Shown piece by piece: positions 34,701 through 47,132 of a stretch of DNA of 64,000 bases. A program made the position numbers and the translations under genes. Source of the DNA: Mortierella alpina (lineage: Eukaryota > Mortierellomycota > Mortierellomycetes > Mortierellales > Mortierellaceae). The stretch lies in the NCBI GenBank assembly GCA_029449245.1, contig JANATF010000012.1, positions 1,488,001 through 1,552,000 of the forward strand, given 5' to 3'. Every line of letters starts with the position of its first letter. Within the stretch, counting starts at the first letter, position 1. The notes beneath the pieces were generated by a model. It saw only the letters and a program-made list of their open reading frames with translations. It did no database searches and was not told where the DNA came from.

Positions 34701-37700
34701 CTGGAGAGTAAGTATAGGCATATACCCCTGCTTTGTCGGCCGGGCAATGTGCTCTGCCCTTTTCTTTTGGTGCACTTTCTGCAAGGTCATGATATCGATT
34801 CGCCGTTTTAGCGTCGTTCGACCTCTTGATCCCCTTTTTTTATACCCTAGCGCGCACATGTTGTTTTGACGTTACATGTTTTTATTTGGTGCTGACAACA
34901 CGTCTTCCACCCCTTGGCTTTATTTTCAACTAGATCTCACATCAATCCGCATGCATTCCAGGGATACCTGGCAGACTGTACCATTCAGGATAAGGTCACG
35001 CTTTTAAAGTCTAGCCTTGCAGATCAGTATCAGGATGTGGCAGAATGTCTGATGGACCACACCATCGAATCCTATGTCGGGATGCGTCTGGAAACAGCTC
35101 AGGGTGAAATTGTTGGCGTCATTGGGATCATACACGACCGACCTCTCACAGACGAAGACGGCGCCATTGTGAAGGTGGTTCTGGACCAGGTCGGCATCCG
35201 TGTAGCGAATGAGCTGGATCGCCTCCGCGTCGAGGCTAACCTGATTTATGCCAGGGACGTTGCCGAGTCAACGGCCAAGAATAAGACAAAGTTCTTGGCG
35301 GATATGTCCCATGAAATCAGGAATCCAATGAATGCAGTCGTTGGAGTGACCGATATACTTTTGGATACAGCAGGACTATCGACAGAACAGGCGAGCTACG
35401 TCGAGGTCATTCGGACTAGCGGACAGCATCTTTTGACTGTAAGTCCATACACAACGAAAAAAGTCCTCTCCCTTTTTTTCCTGTTGTCGAACCCCCTTGT
35501 ACACCTTTGGGTACTCTACTCTGCGTCTTATGGCTGTACAGCTCACCCTGCTTCGGCTTGAAATCGAGATCTGGAAAATCATCGAGCTTTAGTGTATTTA
35601 TTTACCTTTTTTCTTGCCTTTCCTTACAATTTAGGTCATAAATGATATTCTGGACATTTCACGGATTGATCAGGATGTGAAATTCCTGCTTGAAAGGAGA
35701 CCTCTGAGTTTACGGAAGTGCCTAAAAGGTATGTCTAAATCTAATGCCACAGCGCTCTCCCCTTCCCCTACTGCTACTCCCTTCCAATTGGCAGCTTCCA
35801 AAGCCGATTTCGAATCGGGGATAGGAGAAAGAAAAGGCGAGAGAGCGAGCGAGAGAAAGCGGGAAGGAGGAGAAAAAAGGGAATGGGAGGAGAGTGTGTG
35901 TATCTTTATGCATGCGAGGGAGCGAGGGAGCGAGGGAGAGGGAGAAAAGAGAGGAAGAGAGTGAATGCATCGCCGATGTGCGAGATACAGGATATTGATT
36001 TCTCGATGCTTTGGATGCATCTGCAAAGATTTGCTTGTGTGCTTCGAGGACGAGGACAGACCGGAAAAATACGAAGACGACGGACGGGAAGACAAGACAG
36101 AGAGGCCGACAAAGCAGACCAACAAGCAGGCGGATGGACAGACAGACGGAAACAGGCGGATACAGATTGAGATGCACTCTTGCATGCATGCATGCATGCC
36201 TGTGCATCTCGTGGCAAAGAGGATCGGAGAGCTCTGTCAGCGCCATTCAATGCCTGTCGTACCATGCATCTTGTGCAGACTGCACGAGGGCTATGACAGA
36301 CATGCGAACACAACAACACAACACAACACCACACAGACGGACAGGCTAAGACCAGCCGATAGAAGCAAGATGACATCGGGGGGCTCATGTTTGACGCTTC
36401 TCCACGTGTGTTCTCGCTCTTTCTGTTTTTTATTTCTTCATGGTGTATTTTTTAGTGCATTCGTATATTAAACAGTGCATGGTGTTGCTTGGCATGGTGT
36501 GCGCAACCGCTACTTTATACTGATTCTGTTCTTGCTATGCCGCTTTAATTAGACGCTGTGAGCTTGGCAGGATTAACCCCTCTGCACGACGTGTCCAGGT
36601 CGATCAGCGTAATCGAGTGGCCGCCAGAGATGGACGACATAGGACCCTTCAGCGAGCTGGAAGAGACTAACATTTTGCCGTTGCTGTGGAGTATCGACCA
36701 CAACGTGCCCGAACACCTCCTTGGCGACATAACCCGTCTGCGACAGGTCCTTATCAACCTCTGCACAAACTCGTTGAAATTCACACAGCGCGGCAGAGTC
36801 TCTGTCCATGTCTCTGTGCACCAGCCCACAGCTCAGTATCCCACTATCCGACCCAATTCTTCGCCAACAGTCACCCGGAACGCACCTCATGGCGGCCAGA
36901 TAACTTATCCCGGCGAGGCCTCCTCTTCATCGCCTTCATCGCCCATGTTGACGGGTACGGATCAGAGGACCCCGATGGTGTTCCAGCAGAGATATGACGT
37001 GAAAGCTGACAGCGGCAACTCTGCCAAACCCTCGCCAGCATCCTCGCGCCGCCGACCTGCCGACAAGCGGCACTTGGCACCAGCCGTCATTGTCAATCAT
37101 GATCACACTGGAACGTCGTCTTTTGGACCCCCTTCGCTGACCGTGGTGGCACCCACCGCCAACTCACTTGAAGGCGACAAAATGGACGAGAACACGGTTA
37201 TTCTGGAGTTTGCAGTCTCGGACACTGGCGTAGGCATCCCTGCCAACAAGATCACCGAACTCTTCACCTCATTCTCGCAGGTCGATATCTCTGTCAGCAC
37301 GCGGTTTGGCGGCACGGGACTGGGCTTGGCCATCAGTGCCAGTTTGGTTGAAAAGATGGGGGGCAATATCTGGGTCGAAAGCACCGAGGGTGTTGGGTAA
37401 GCGGATCGCGCGGATCATTGGGCGGTTGATCATTGCAAGCTTTCGCTGTGAGAAAGAAAATATGTATGCGCTAACACCTCATTCCCCCCCCCCCCCTTCT
37501 TCTTCCCGGTGACAGCTCGCGCTTCACGTTCACTATCCCTTTCACAGTCTGCCAGTCATCAGAGACGGACTCACACCCCTCGGCCACAGCACCATCATCC
37601 CCTGTCTCTTTACCCATGCGCCACGAGTTGGCCAGCGACGACCATGCTCTGGAGTCATTCGCACTTCCTGCATCGTCCAGCTCCTCGTCTTCACCCCAGC

Positions 37701-39509
37701 CTGGACAGCACACGCCTGATGCAGCTGCTAGAATGGAGAAGCAGGTTGAGCGGTTTGAAAACATCGTGACAGGTGCATTGACACCGACCACTACATCAGC
37801 GTCCGCGGATCCATCCAAGCCATCGTCGCCTACGTACGCCAAAGTGGTCGAGTCCAGTCTCAAGCCATTGGCCATCAACGGTGTACCGCTTCGGATATTG
37901 CTTGCAGAGGACAATGCAGTGAATCAAAAGATTGCGGTGGGTGTTCTCAAGAAGCTGGGCTATGAGAACGTGGATGTGGCCGAGAATGGTCTGGAGGTGA
38001 TTGACAAGTTGGACCAAGGCTCGGTCTACGATGTGATCTTGGTAAGGAGTTTCTGTCAGGATAAAAAGAAACCTCTCTGAAGTTTTGTTTCTTTCTGCCC
38101 AAGTAGCTGATCCCCCCCTCTCTCCCTTTTATTGTTTTTCGCTTCTTTTTTTTTTTTTTTACTTCCAGATGGATGTCTCCATGCCAGTGATGGACGGCCT
38201 GGACGCAACAAAGGCCATTGTCGACCGACGCACGCGTGGGCTGCTCTATGCTTCTGCGACCGAGCAGCGTTGCATAGAAAAGTCTGGTGATGAGGAGGAC
38301 GTGGACGATGTTGCCAGCTCTGATGCCTTGGCGGATACTCAAAAATTCAAGGATTATTTAAATATCTACGTGATAGCGCTGACGGCCTCAGCGATGGGAT
38401 CAGACAAGGAACGGTGCATGGAGGCCGGCATGGACGACTTTATGACCAAGCCCTTTGCACTGTTGGAGATGAAGCGCGTGCTCAATGAGTTTATAACCAA
38501 ATGGAACGACGGCGCGCTTCAGGCCAGGAACGAAGTGTGTCTGGCTGCGGCACTGGCCGCCAAGAGTCGATGCAACTCGCCGTACTGCCAGGGCGGTCTC
38601 TCTGCACAAAAGGACGGTAGTCGATCCCTGACGCCAACGTCGTCGTTGAGCAAGTCGCCGAGCGCCAGCTCCTCCAGTATGAATCTGGCAGAGTTGGGCG
38701 CGACGACTGACTGCTTGGGCTGCTGTGGAACGTCCGCAGAGTCCGGCGCCATGGAGGGTCCTGCTAGTGGGTCCTCGTCCCCGCCATCCTCGTCAGGACG
38801 CGGCTGTCGTATGGAAACGCCTCGGCCGCTTCGACGGAACCTGGATGCCATTGGATGCAGCCTCTTTTCCTCTGGAAGACGGTCCAACAGTGAAGTGGCC
38901 ATGAGCGCTATCTCGGGCAGCACCAACAACACCTTACCTGGGCCTCTGGGATCCTCTGGACTCGAGGGCGCGCTGCTCTCGCGTCGAGCCTCGGATGCGT
39001 TTGCGTTCACGAAGAGGGAGTGGCGATCAGGGTTGGGTCAAGGCGGAGAGAGCAGTGTCAATGGCGCACACGACATTCACCCGCTGGATACTACGGATGC
39101 AGCCAGTGTTGTCGAGCATGAGAATGGTGGCAGTAGCAGTGGGTTTGCCCCGCACCACGTTCGTGTCAAACGCGTCATGTCACCGAGCAGCCTCTCCAGA
39201 GAGCACGACCTGACCTTGTTCAAGCCGATGGCGTCCCCGCTATCGCCGCTGAGTTTGTTGACCACGGACACGGAGGGCTCATCGTCGGTATCGCCTCCCT
39301 TGTCATCTTCGTCGTCATCTTCACCGACGGAAGAGGTGGCTCGGTCGAACGGCCCACCCTCGTCTCCTCCACTTCCTGCCGCGCGGCTGTCCTCAGGCCC
39401 GAGCTCTGATAGGAGCAACCATTCGAGCATGGATGGTTCGCCCACCAAGGATGCTCGCAGTGTCGTTGCAAGGACAGAGATGGGTCCACAAGGCTCAGCG
39501 GTCGTATGA
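31710..39509 (+). CDS. Hybrid histidine kinase, PAS-GAF-HisKA-HATPase-REC
   Basis: A soluble two-component hybrid kinase: it autophosphorylates on His, then on its own receiver Asp. Exons: 31710-32847, 34020-34707, 34934-35438, 35635-35728, 36553-37396, 37516-38041, 38169-39509; 1711 residues, no membrane segment. An N-terminal PAS half ([20 protein letters not shown]) is separated from a probable closing strand ([14 protein letters not shown]) by a Ser/Pro/Lys-rich insert. A GAF-like region spans ~500-705. The HisKA box [15 protein letters not shown] has H735. HATPase boxes are [12 protein letters not shown] (N881), SDTGVGIP and FGGTGLGLA, with a ~110-residue disordered insert between the first two. 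The receiver has [10 protein letters not shown] and [10 protein letters not shown], with phospho-acceptor D1267 at an exon junction. A ~340-residue Ser-rich tail follows. Catalytic residues are intact. The signal sensed is unknown. Confidence 0.95.
32848..34019 (+). other. Long intron 1 of the hybrid kinase gene
   Basis: This 1172-base intron is roughly ten times the local norm. It starts GTAAGC and ends TTTTAG, and joining its flanks keeps frame (TTT G + TG CCC). It is packed with CCACCT (about 32874-32915) and CA/CT runs. I found no additional exon in it, but a short one could be hidden. Confidence 0.7.
35729..36552 (+). other. Long intron 4 of the hybrid kinase gene
   Basis: This 824-base intron runs from GTATGT to AATTAG, splitting a Gly/Asp codon between KCLK and DAVSLAG. 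It contains a GA-rich tract (35825-35955) and a GCATGCATGC run near 36180-36200. No exon is seen in it. Confidence 0.75.
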
Positions 39510-39849
39510 CTGGATGAGGGGAGAGCAGTTGCTGTTGTTGTTGTGGTTGCTGGTATCTGCATGGTGGTGATCGTTTTGGTCAGTGCCGTCTTTCCGCTGT
39601 AATTTTTCTTTTTCTTTTTTCATCATCATCGTCTTGTTTATATCACCACCACTTTTTTTTTAAGTACCACTGCACTCTTACTTGCATCTGTTTTTTTTTC
39701 TTCTTTCCACACCTTTGTCTTGTTTCTTCAATCAGCATTGTACCTTCATATCGACCCTGTATTTTTTTTTTTTTTTTTACTTTTATTTTTTTCATACACC
39801 TACACACATTCTACACACTCACATCATGTTGTGCGAAGATCACCAACTC
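39510..39849. other. Convergent intergenic region, hybrid kinase and Rtc4-like gene
   Basis: These 340 bases are rich in T runs on the plus strand (39760-39780 and others) and presumably hold both 3' ends. No gene is seen. Confidence 0.6.
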
Positions 39850-42800
39850 TCAAAAAAATAAATAACTATTGCTCTGCTCGACATCGTGCACGTAACCTCC
39901 AAACTCCACACTGTGGGTCATGACCTCTTGCGCCTCTTCCAAGGTCACTTCCCTCTGCTGGAGTAAACTGCGGTCCTCCTGGATCAGTCGCATGGCCGTC
40001 TCGGGGATCAGGACCTGCTGAATGTACTCGACTGGCTTTTGAGGGTGAGCGCGTTCAGGGGTGAGGAAATTGGACTCTACAAACATGGCAGCCAGGATCC
40101 TGAACATCTCGGCCGATCCCTTGGAGCCGTAGTATCCAGGCTACCACAAATGTGTTAAAAAAAAAAGAAAGAAAAAAAGTCATATCAGTCATGATGATTA
40201 CTTTTTTCTTTTGGCACCTCCCTTCGTAGTTGTTTTTTTTTCTTTTTCTTTTTTTACCAGGGTCTGATCGACATTGGCCAGGACGACATGCGGACGTCGT
40301 GCTCCAAGGGTACCCATGCGCTCGTATTTCTTCAGAGCTCTGTCGAGGTACGGACTGCGCACGGACCGTTCAATGATCCCTCGAAGTTCAGTCTCCATCT
40401 TGGAAACACGCTCGTCCAGTTTCGAAAAATCAATGTGCATCGGATATTCTTCTCGGAGCCCCATCGGGACCACCAGAGCCTCGGCGTCGTGGATCCGACA
40501 GAACTCAAACTTTTCCATCAAAGATATCTTGGGTGGGTATAATGACAATGGGTTCGTGGGTTCGTCCATATCGTCATAGGGATCGTTGTCGTCGTCGTCC
40601 TTTTCATGATGATGATCATCATCCTCCTCTTCAACACCATCATCCTCATCGTCGTCCAGCACAACAAGGGTGTTGTTCTCATTGCGAATGGGGTCTCTGG
40701 GATTGTGATTGCGCTTTAAAGGTCGTGGTCGTGGTTGGGGTTTGCGTCGCTTGCTCTCAGTCAGGAGGCTGTTGGGGGTGCAGCGTCCCACTGGAGGATC
40801 GTCTGCTTCCAGATCAATAACAGAGGCCTGTTTCTGCTGTTGCTGCTGTAGCTGCTGCTGTTGCTCTCGCTGCTGCCGCTGCTGCTGATATTGCTGCTGC
40901 AGTTGTTTCCGCTGCTCTTGCTCTCTAGCCAACTTGGCAAGGACGCTCGCCAACGCTGTGGCCATGCGTTGAGTCTTGGGCAGGACATCACCACAGTATG
41001 GGCAAATGTTTTTGGACTGTTCGTCATCGTTCAATGCTACTCAAGAGGAATGGAATGGGCGTTACAGAATGTTACACAAAAACTGCATGAATAAAAAGAA
41101 AGAACGAGTGCTTTTGTTTTACCTTGCGCTGGAATCTCGTCGTCTGACAGAAACACAAGATTACTGGGTATCGTCATTCGGATCTTCTTGCTTGGAGACG
41201 GCAACGAAAACCTGGGTCCTGTATGCCTCACGGCACTGACCGGACTGTTTTGGCTAGCAGCGTCCAGATGCGCATCTGAAAAGCTTGACTTGGCGGTTTT
41301 GGATCCTCTGTCGCGCTTGGGTGTCATCGGAGGCGCACCGGACCTTGCTGGGCGATCGCTGTCAGAACTCGAAGAGGTGCTTCGCGACCTGCGATCACGC
41401 CTCTTTCGTCGTGGCTTATCGTTCCCATCCTCGTCGTCCTCGTCATCATCGACTCCGTGATCCAGAGCGAATAGTTCCAAGGCAGCATAGTCAGCAGGGC
41501 TCGGCATGCTGCTGCTCCTATCAGACACATTTGTCCTCCTGTTGGGTGTAGATGGCGACAATCGATCCTTAAAGCTCGCTGATGGTGTCGACGGCGTGGT
41601 GGATCCCAATAATTTCATCCGCTGGTGATCCGGTGTTGATTTAACTACAGTCTTTCCTTGGTGGCTCGTTTTTGTGCTCTTGTCGCTAGAAGCACCCTGC
41701 CCGCCCTTGCTGGAAAGAGACACGAATCGATCGTCACGATTCGAATCATCCTTGTCCTTGCTGGCGTCTCCATGTTTCGCGACGACACTCTTCTTGACTG
41801 ATGTCCTCGGTACCACTCCTCCGCCGCCAAAGATATCGCTAAACAGTTCCACTTTTTCCGCGGTTTTCTTCCAGCTTTCAGGTACGGAATTACCATCAGC
41901 AGCACCAGTATCCCTACTCCGCGACTTTCTCGCTCCCTTGTCGGAGACATCCAAAGCCCGCCGTTCAGGGCGTCTAGTACTCGGTTGAAAGTCAGATCGG
42001 TCGTCGTCATCATCATCATCACCGCCATCCATGCCGGTTTTTACACGGACGTGTTCCTTCCGTGATCCTACAGCCTTTGGGGCCTTGGGGTGTGATCGTT
42101 CATGCTGCTGGACCTTCTTGTTTTGTGGACGAGATTGCCTCGTCTCCTCGAAATCTTTGGAAGAGGAGGACGAAGACGACACAGATGCTGGTCGCGTCGA
42201 TCCAGTCGATTCCAATTTCCTGGGTCTCTTTTGGTTGCCTTGGGGTGTACCACTGAATATGTCCAGATCCTCAAGGTCCGAGTCCGAGTCCAACAATGGA
42301 CTGTATCGTCCAAGCTTTTTTAAATCCGTCAACGGATTTTTTGGCATGGATGGCTTCGAAGGGGAGTGAATTATCTTCCTTGAGATGTGAGAGGGTGTGT
42401 ACAGCAAAGTGGAAGGCTTTTTGGGTCGAGGTCGTTCATACTGGGTAATGGGCAAAGAAGGTAAGGCGATGGGGATTCCTTTCTTTTTGTGTGTTTGAGA
42501 CGGGCGGGGTGGTGTTGAGTAAGTAGGCGACTGCACACTCCTCCTGCCTGTGGATATGGGCGAGAGCTGTCCTTGCGGCTGCCTCTGATCGTTTATACGG
42601 CGGTTGCTCTTGTGCTGCTGGTCCTGCGGCTGCTGCTGCCTCCGCCTCTGCAGCTGAGGTGATGGGGTGGTATAGCGGGGATATTGATCGGATTGAAAAT
42701 CGTCATCAGGGTCCTCGGGCCTCTCCGCCTTCCTCTCCTTCCTGCCTCGGTCATCGAGACGGCGTCCATGGATCGGATCGCGATCTTGACTCCCACTGCC

Positions 42801-42950
42801 CTCTCCTTTAACTGGCCTGCTGCTCTCGTCCGTGTCGGTGAACCTGTGATGCTGTCCTGGAAGTTGCGGGCGGCTTTGCTTAAAGCTGTAGACCATCTCT
42901 TCCAAAATAAAGTCCTTCTTGGAGGTTGGGATCTGCCTCTGCCGGTCCAT
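39850..42950 (-). CDS. Rtc4-like protein (restriction of telomere capping 4 domain)
   Basis: Rtc4 is a poorly understood fungal nuclear protein, named from a yeast screen for modifiers of a telomere-capping mutant. Minus-strand exons: 42950-41123, 41036-40258, 40140-39850; 965 residues. The first ~610 residues are a basic, Ser/Arg/Lys/Pro-rich disordered region with nuclear-localisation-like clusters. A zinc-ribbon-like CPYCGDVLP lies near 620, followed by poly-Gln and an acidic block. The C-terminal Rtc4 domain (~780-965) shows FCRIHDAEALVVPMGLREEY, PMHIDF..L..R, PGYYGSKGSAEMFRIL and VLIPETAMRLIQED. I recall this motif order from the family. The protein ends in a hydrophobic SYLFF. It converges with the hybrid kinase gene and lies head-to-tail with the next unrecognised gene. 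Confidence 0.82.
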
Positions 42951-43645
42951 TGTCTCCCCCTCGTTTCTTTCTCACACACTCTCTCTCGCTCTCGCTCTCT
43001 CGAGTTAAGGCGCCCGTTATGCCTGCGGTGCTGCTGCTTTAGATATGTAGTCTGGAAAAAAAATGCCAAAGCTCCCGTTAGTTTGTCGAATCTAACGTCC
43101 ATGCTGCTCAAGCTTCCTTGTGTCCAGAGTGTGTCCAGAGAGGCTATGAGAGGGGCAGGTGGGTTTGGTGACTTGTCATGAGATAGACCAGGGAGAAAGA
43201 AAGAAGAGTGCGGTCTTTTTTCTTTCTTTTTTTTTTGATTCCAAGGAACAGGGGTCTGTGTCCGTGCTTGAGGTAGTTCCATCTTTAAGCCCTAGGAATG
43301 TAGCATTCACTTCCTGCGTGCCTCATGTGCTGACCAAATTGCACTCTGAATTCCAAAACTGACAGGCTGAAGCAAGGTGCGTGGTGTGGGTGGGAGTCCT
43401 GTGAGTAAGAAAGCGGATGTCGGTGTATTTACATATACCTGCACGGCGTGCGATTCCAAAGTGGATGATGGCGGGAAACAAAAAAAAAAAAGTAAAAGGA
43501 TCAAGGATCACAACGAGCCAACGAGCGGTCAAAAATCTCCTCACGCCACCAATTTTGAACTTTGACGTCGTGATTCGATGCTCCTCGTCCCTCGTGTTCT
43601 TTTTATTGCATGCTTCTAAAGTGGCATGGGGCAGACGCACCCTTC
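42951..43645. other. Spacer upstream of the Rtc4-like gene
   Basis: These 695 bases separate two minus-strand genes. Near the Rtc4-like start the minus strand is GA-rich (CTCTCTCGCTCTC on the plus strand at 42974-43002). No gene is seen. Confidence 0.6.
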
Positions 43646-46506
43646 CTATTGTACCGGCGGCGATCCCAACTGCGGTTGCGTCCCTCGGAAAACATTGCCC
43701 GCTTCGGACTCTGTCGGGGGTGGGGACTCTGTGGGCGGTGGCGAGGGCAATGGCTGAGAGTGGTGTAGCACAGAAGCGCCGTCTCGCTGCGGTCCCAAAG
43801 CCACAGACACGGACGCCTGTGCATCCTCTGCTGGTGACTCTGCATCCATGCTATCCACGGGCTCATCCATAGCAGCAATCGTTGTCAGCGCAGGAGCAGC
43901 AAACCGGCTCCTCGACACGGGCCTGTTTTCAAAGGTGGTCGCTGACTGAGCATTGGCCTCCATCTCCCGCACCACTGCCTCAATATCCGCAGGGTTTATG
44001 GACGATCGTCGTCTGTTCTGGAAGGTCGGCATGGGATTCCGGTTCGGGTTCGGAGACGGAGGAGTGGGTGGTACACTCATAGGTTGGTGGCCTTCAGAAT
44101 GAGCACCAGCATCGACCGCGCCAGAGTTCAATCCTAGTCCAAGATGGCCACTCGTCCTTCTGTCGTCATGAGTACCATGATGGGTGTTTGTGACGGGGAT
44201 ACCACCGTCGTTAGTGGCCGTGGTTGATCCATATTCATCCGTTGTGCCCGATACGACCAATCGCGGAAGGGTGGGACTGGAGGTGTGGAGAGACGTCCTA
44301 TTCGCGACCTCGGCACTGTCCAGAGTGCCGACCTCCTGTAGTGGCAATGTACAGGGTTGCGGTTCATCCTGTCGAAGAGAATCCTCCTGCGCAAGTGGCA
44401 TGACAGATGTACGCTCAGCTCCTGATTGTGTTACGGTTGACATGGGCGCAGGCTGCTCATCGTTTAGAGCCTCATTCGGGTTCTGTGGTATTTGTGGGGT
44501 GTCCTGTAGCTCTTGCTGTGGCGGTTGTTGCTGAGTTTGACTGATGATTGCACTGGAGTTGTCCGAGCCGATATCTGGCGACCCACTCGACCCCGAGAAC
44601 CTGCCCTCTACGTGTCGTCTTCTGCGTCGACTCACTTCTCCCGTCATCAGCACCTGGTGATCCTCCTCAATGTGAAGTTCTGCAGCGAGGGCGTTGCGCA
44701 TGGCCGCCCTACCACGTTGTGTGAGATCACTGAATTCATGGTAGCTTTCTTCGGTTGGTAAGGAGCTGATGGTGGACAGAGAGCTGGTCGAATGCGAGGG
44801 GCCAACCGTAGTAGAATCGGAGCCCGTGCTGGGGACCGGTGTCAGTGTCGATGGAGAGCGTGGGTAAGGACGTACGAGCATCAATCCGTTGTCGAGCAGC
44901 TGATACCTAGGCTCCTGTGGCCGCGGCCGCTCCTGATCCTGTCGCTGTTGCTCTTGTGGCAGCTCTTGCGGCTGCTGCTGTTGTTGTTGTTGGGTATCTT
45001 CAGAGATCGTCGAGCGTTGTCCCTGCAAAGCACGAAGGGTTTGCTGATGTTGATGGTGGCTCCGCAATTCGTTCAGCTGCTGCTGCTGTTGTTGTTGTTG
45101 CTGCTGCTGTGATGGTGGCTGCTGCTGCTGCTGCTGCTGCTGCTGTGATAGGTAGTATGGTGATCTTTGTCGACCTCGAGCCTGTATCGTCTGTATGTAC
45201 AATTGTCTAATCTGCTGCTGCCGAAACTCCTGCGCCAGCCAGATCTGATCCTGCCTCTGCTGACTATGGTCCATTGGTTCCCGGGAGGCTTCGCGAGGAA
45301 GTCGACGGAGCAGGCTAAGAGTATCGCGAGAGCGACTGCTGACCAAATTGGCAGCAGGTCCATCAAGAATATCGCCGACAGAGGTGGAGCTTGGTCTCGG
45401 TTCCGCTCGGAAACTCTCGGGCGCAGTTTCCATAGAATTCAAGAGGTCGCTGGTCCGTGAAGGGGGCCTGAGGACGAATGCTCGCTGTCTCTCCAATGAT
45501 CCCACCCGTCTAGCTGGTCTGCTCGGTACCGATACGGTTGTAGTCGCTGTCGATGGGATAATGTCCTCGCTTGCGCCTTCCATCGTGCTGGCACTTGCCG
45601 CTGCGGTTGTTTCGGCCTCCCTGGCGGAGCTGATGCTATTCCGACGCGGGGTGACATCTGCCATAGCCTCTTGACTCGACAACGAGTTCATACCGCCCAA
45701 CAAGGAGGACTGGCCCTGGTGGTAGGCCAGAAGATCGCTCGAGAGTATCCTTTGTGCCATCCTCGACCGCCTTCCTCCTGTGTGTCGCAAACCTTGACTC
45801 GAAAGCAGATATCGCAGCGCAGCGCCCGAGGAACTCGACGTTGTTGCAGAGCCCTCGTTCAAAAGTGTCGAGCCAGCGGCGTTGGAGGACGATCTCACAA
45901 GTGCGTCACGCTCTAGGGCTGGCAGGGAGTGGTGCGGAAGATGGCTGTGCAAAGAATGGTGGTGGTGGTGTCGTGATGTGTCACCAAGGCCGATAGCGTT
46001 GGAACTGCCGCTGGTGGTACTGTTATTATTGTTGCTAGTGTTGTTGCTATTGCTGTTGCTGTTACCGCCGACGCTGCTTTCGGTGCCGGAAAAGTGGTGG
46101 ATGGTGTGGGGTCGCGGCTGGGCCGAGTGCTGGGCACTAGGGTGTGTGCTCCTGTAGCGCTGGGCAGTTTCCTTGACGAGGAATTCAAAGACTCGCTTCG
46201 TGAAGTGGTCGTTCTCGTCAAAGCAGTCGACAAATTGCTCGAAATCAAACGTGTAGTTTGGCTAATAGTCCGTGGTAGACGGTACATGGTCAGTTGCCAT
46301 TGAAAGAAACGGGAGCACACGCGGGCCAATGGCATGCCAAGGGATGTCCATAGCCGTGTTTGCATCTTTTTTGCATCGTTCTGCCAAGCATGCGACTAGG
46401 GTCGACTTACGTTTTCTTTGTTGACAGTCTCTAGGATCTTGTCGAACAGTGTCTTTATCTTTGCCATCATCTCATCCTCGAGATTGCGACCCACTGGACG
46501 ACCCAT
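43646..46506 (-). CDS. Unrecognised protein: short helical N-terminus and long Ser/Gln/Pro-rich tail
   Basis: I do not recognise this gene. Minus-strand exons are 46506-46411 and 46261-43646, GT-AG with phase 0; 903 residues. Residues 1-~75 look folded: a helical, charged segment (NLEDEMMAKIKTLFDKILE) then NYTFDFEQFVDCFDEND and FTKRVFEFLVKETAQRY. The rest is low complexity: an Asn/Ser/His stretch near residues 98-145, long poly-Gln coded at about 44960-45150, and Ser/Thr/Pro-rich sequence to the end, with scattered Arg-rich patches. No signal peptide or membrane segment is seen. ATG 46506 is chosen because the conserved-looking helix starts just after it; the frame is open upstream but simple in sequence. 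It is divergent from the other unrecognised gene across 2.3 kb. A transcription or signalling adaptor is possible but unsupported. Confidence 0.7.
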
Positions 46507-47080
46507 GGCGGAGCTCGAGGGTTGGGCGCGCAGAACAGGGGGGTCGCGGGAGTGTGCAAGGGCAACCTCTGCTGTCAGAGCGAGGGCAAGAGAGAGAAAG
46601 AGAGCGAGAGAAAGAAAGAGAGAGAGCGAGAGAGAGAGAGGGTGGAACAGCTGGGCTGTAGGTGGATGAGGGAGGTGTGGAAGTGTGGAGGTGTGGAGGA
46701 GAACGGTTGCGCAGGCGACGAAGCAAGGGGTTGGGGTGCAGCGCAAGGGGAGAGAGGCGATCCGCTCGTGTTGCTGTCGTTGCTGTGGGTATGTTTGCTT
46801 GGGCGCAGGCGGTGATGGGAAAGGGATTAGGAGAGAAGAATGGCACACGTCGGCTGAAGGCGAGGTCGAGGACGACGAGGTCTTGATCGCGGACTCGTTG
46901 CTGGTCTGTGCAATTGACAATTGACAATTGAATCTTGAGAGAAAAAAAAAAACTCTCCGAGGCAAACAGCAGCCGTGCCAGTCCTGACAGCGACGAGGCG
47001 GGCTTGGAAAGAGATGCGCTGAGTGGAGCGAGTGCGGATGCGAAGGGGGATCGAGCAGCAGCAGGAGGAGCAGATGGGTG

Positions 47081-47132
47081 CGGGTCAAGCGGGTCAAGCG
47101 GGTCAAGCGGGTCAAGCGGGTCAAGCGGGTCG
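47081..47132. repeat. 9-base minisatellite GGGTCAAGC
   Basis: Five exact head-to-tail copies of GGGTCAAGC plus a partial sixth, in the divergent spacer. Confidence 0.93.
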
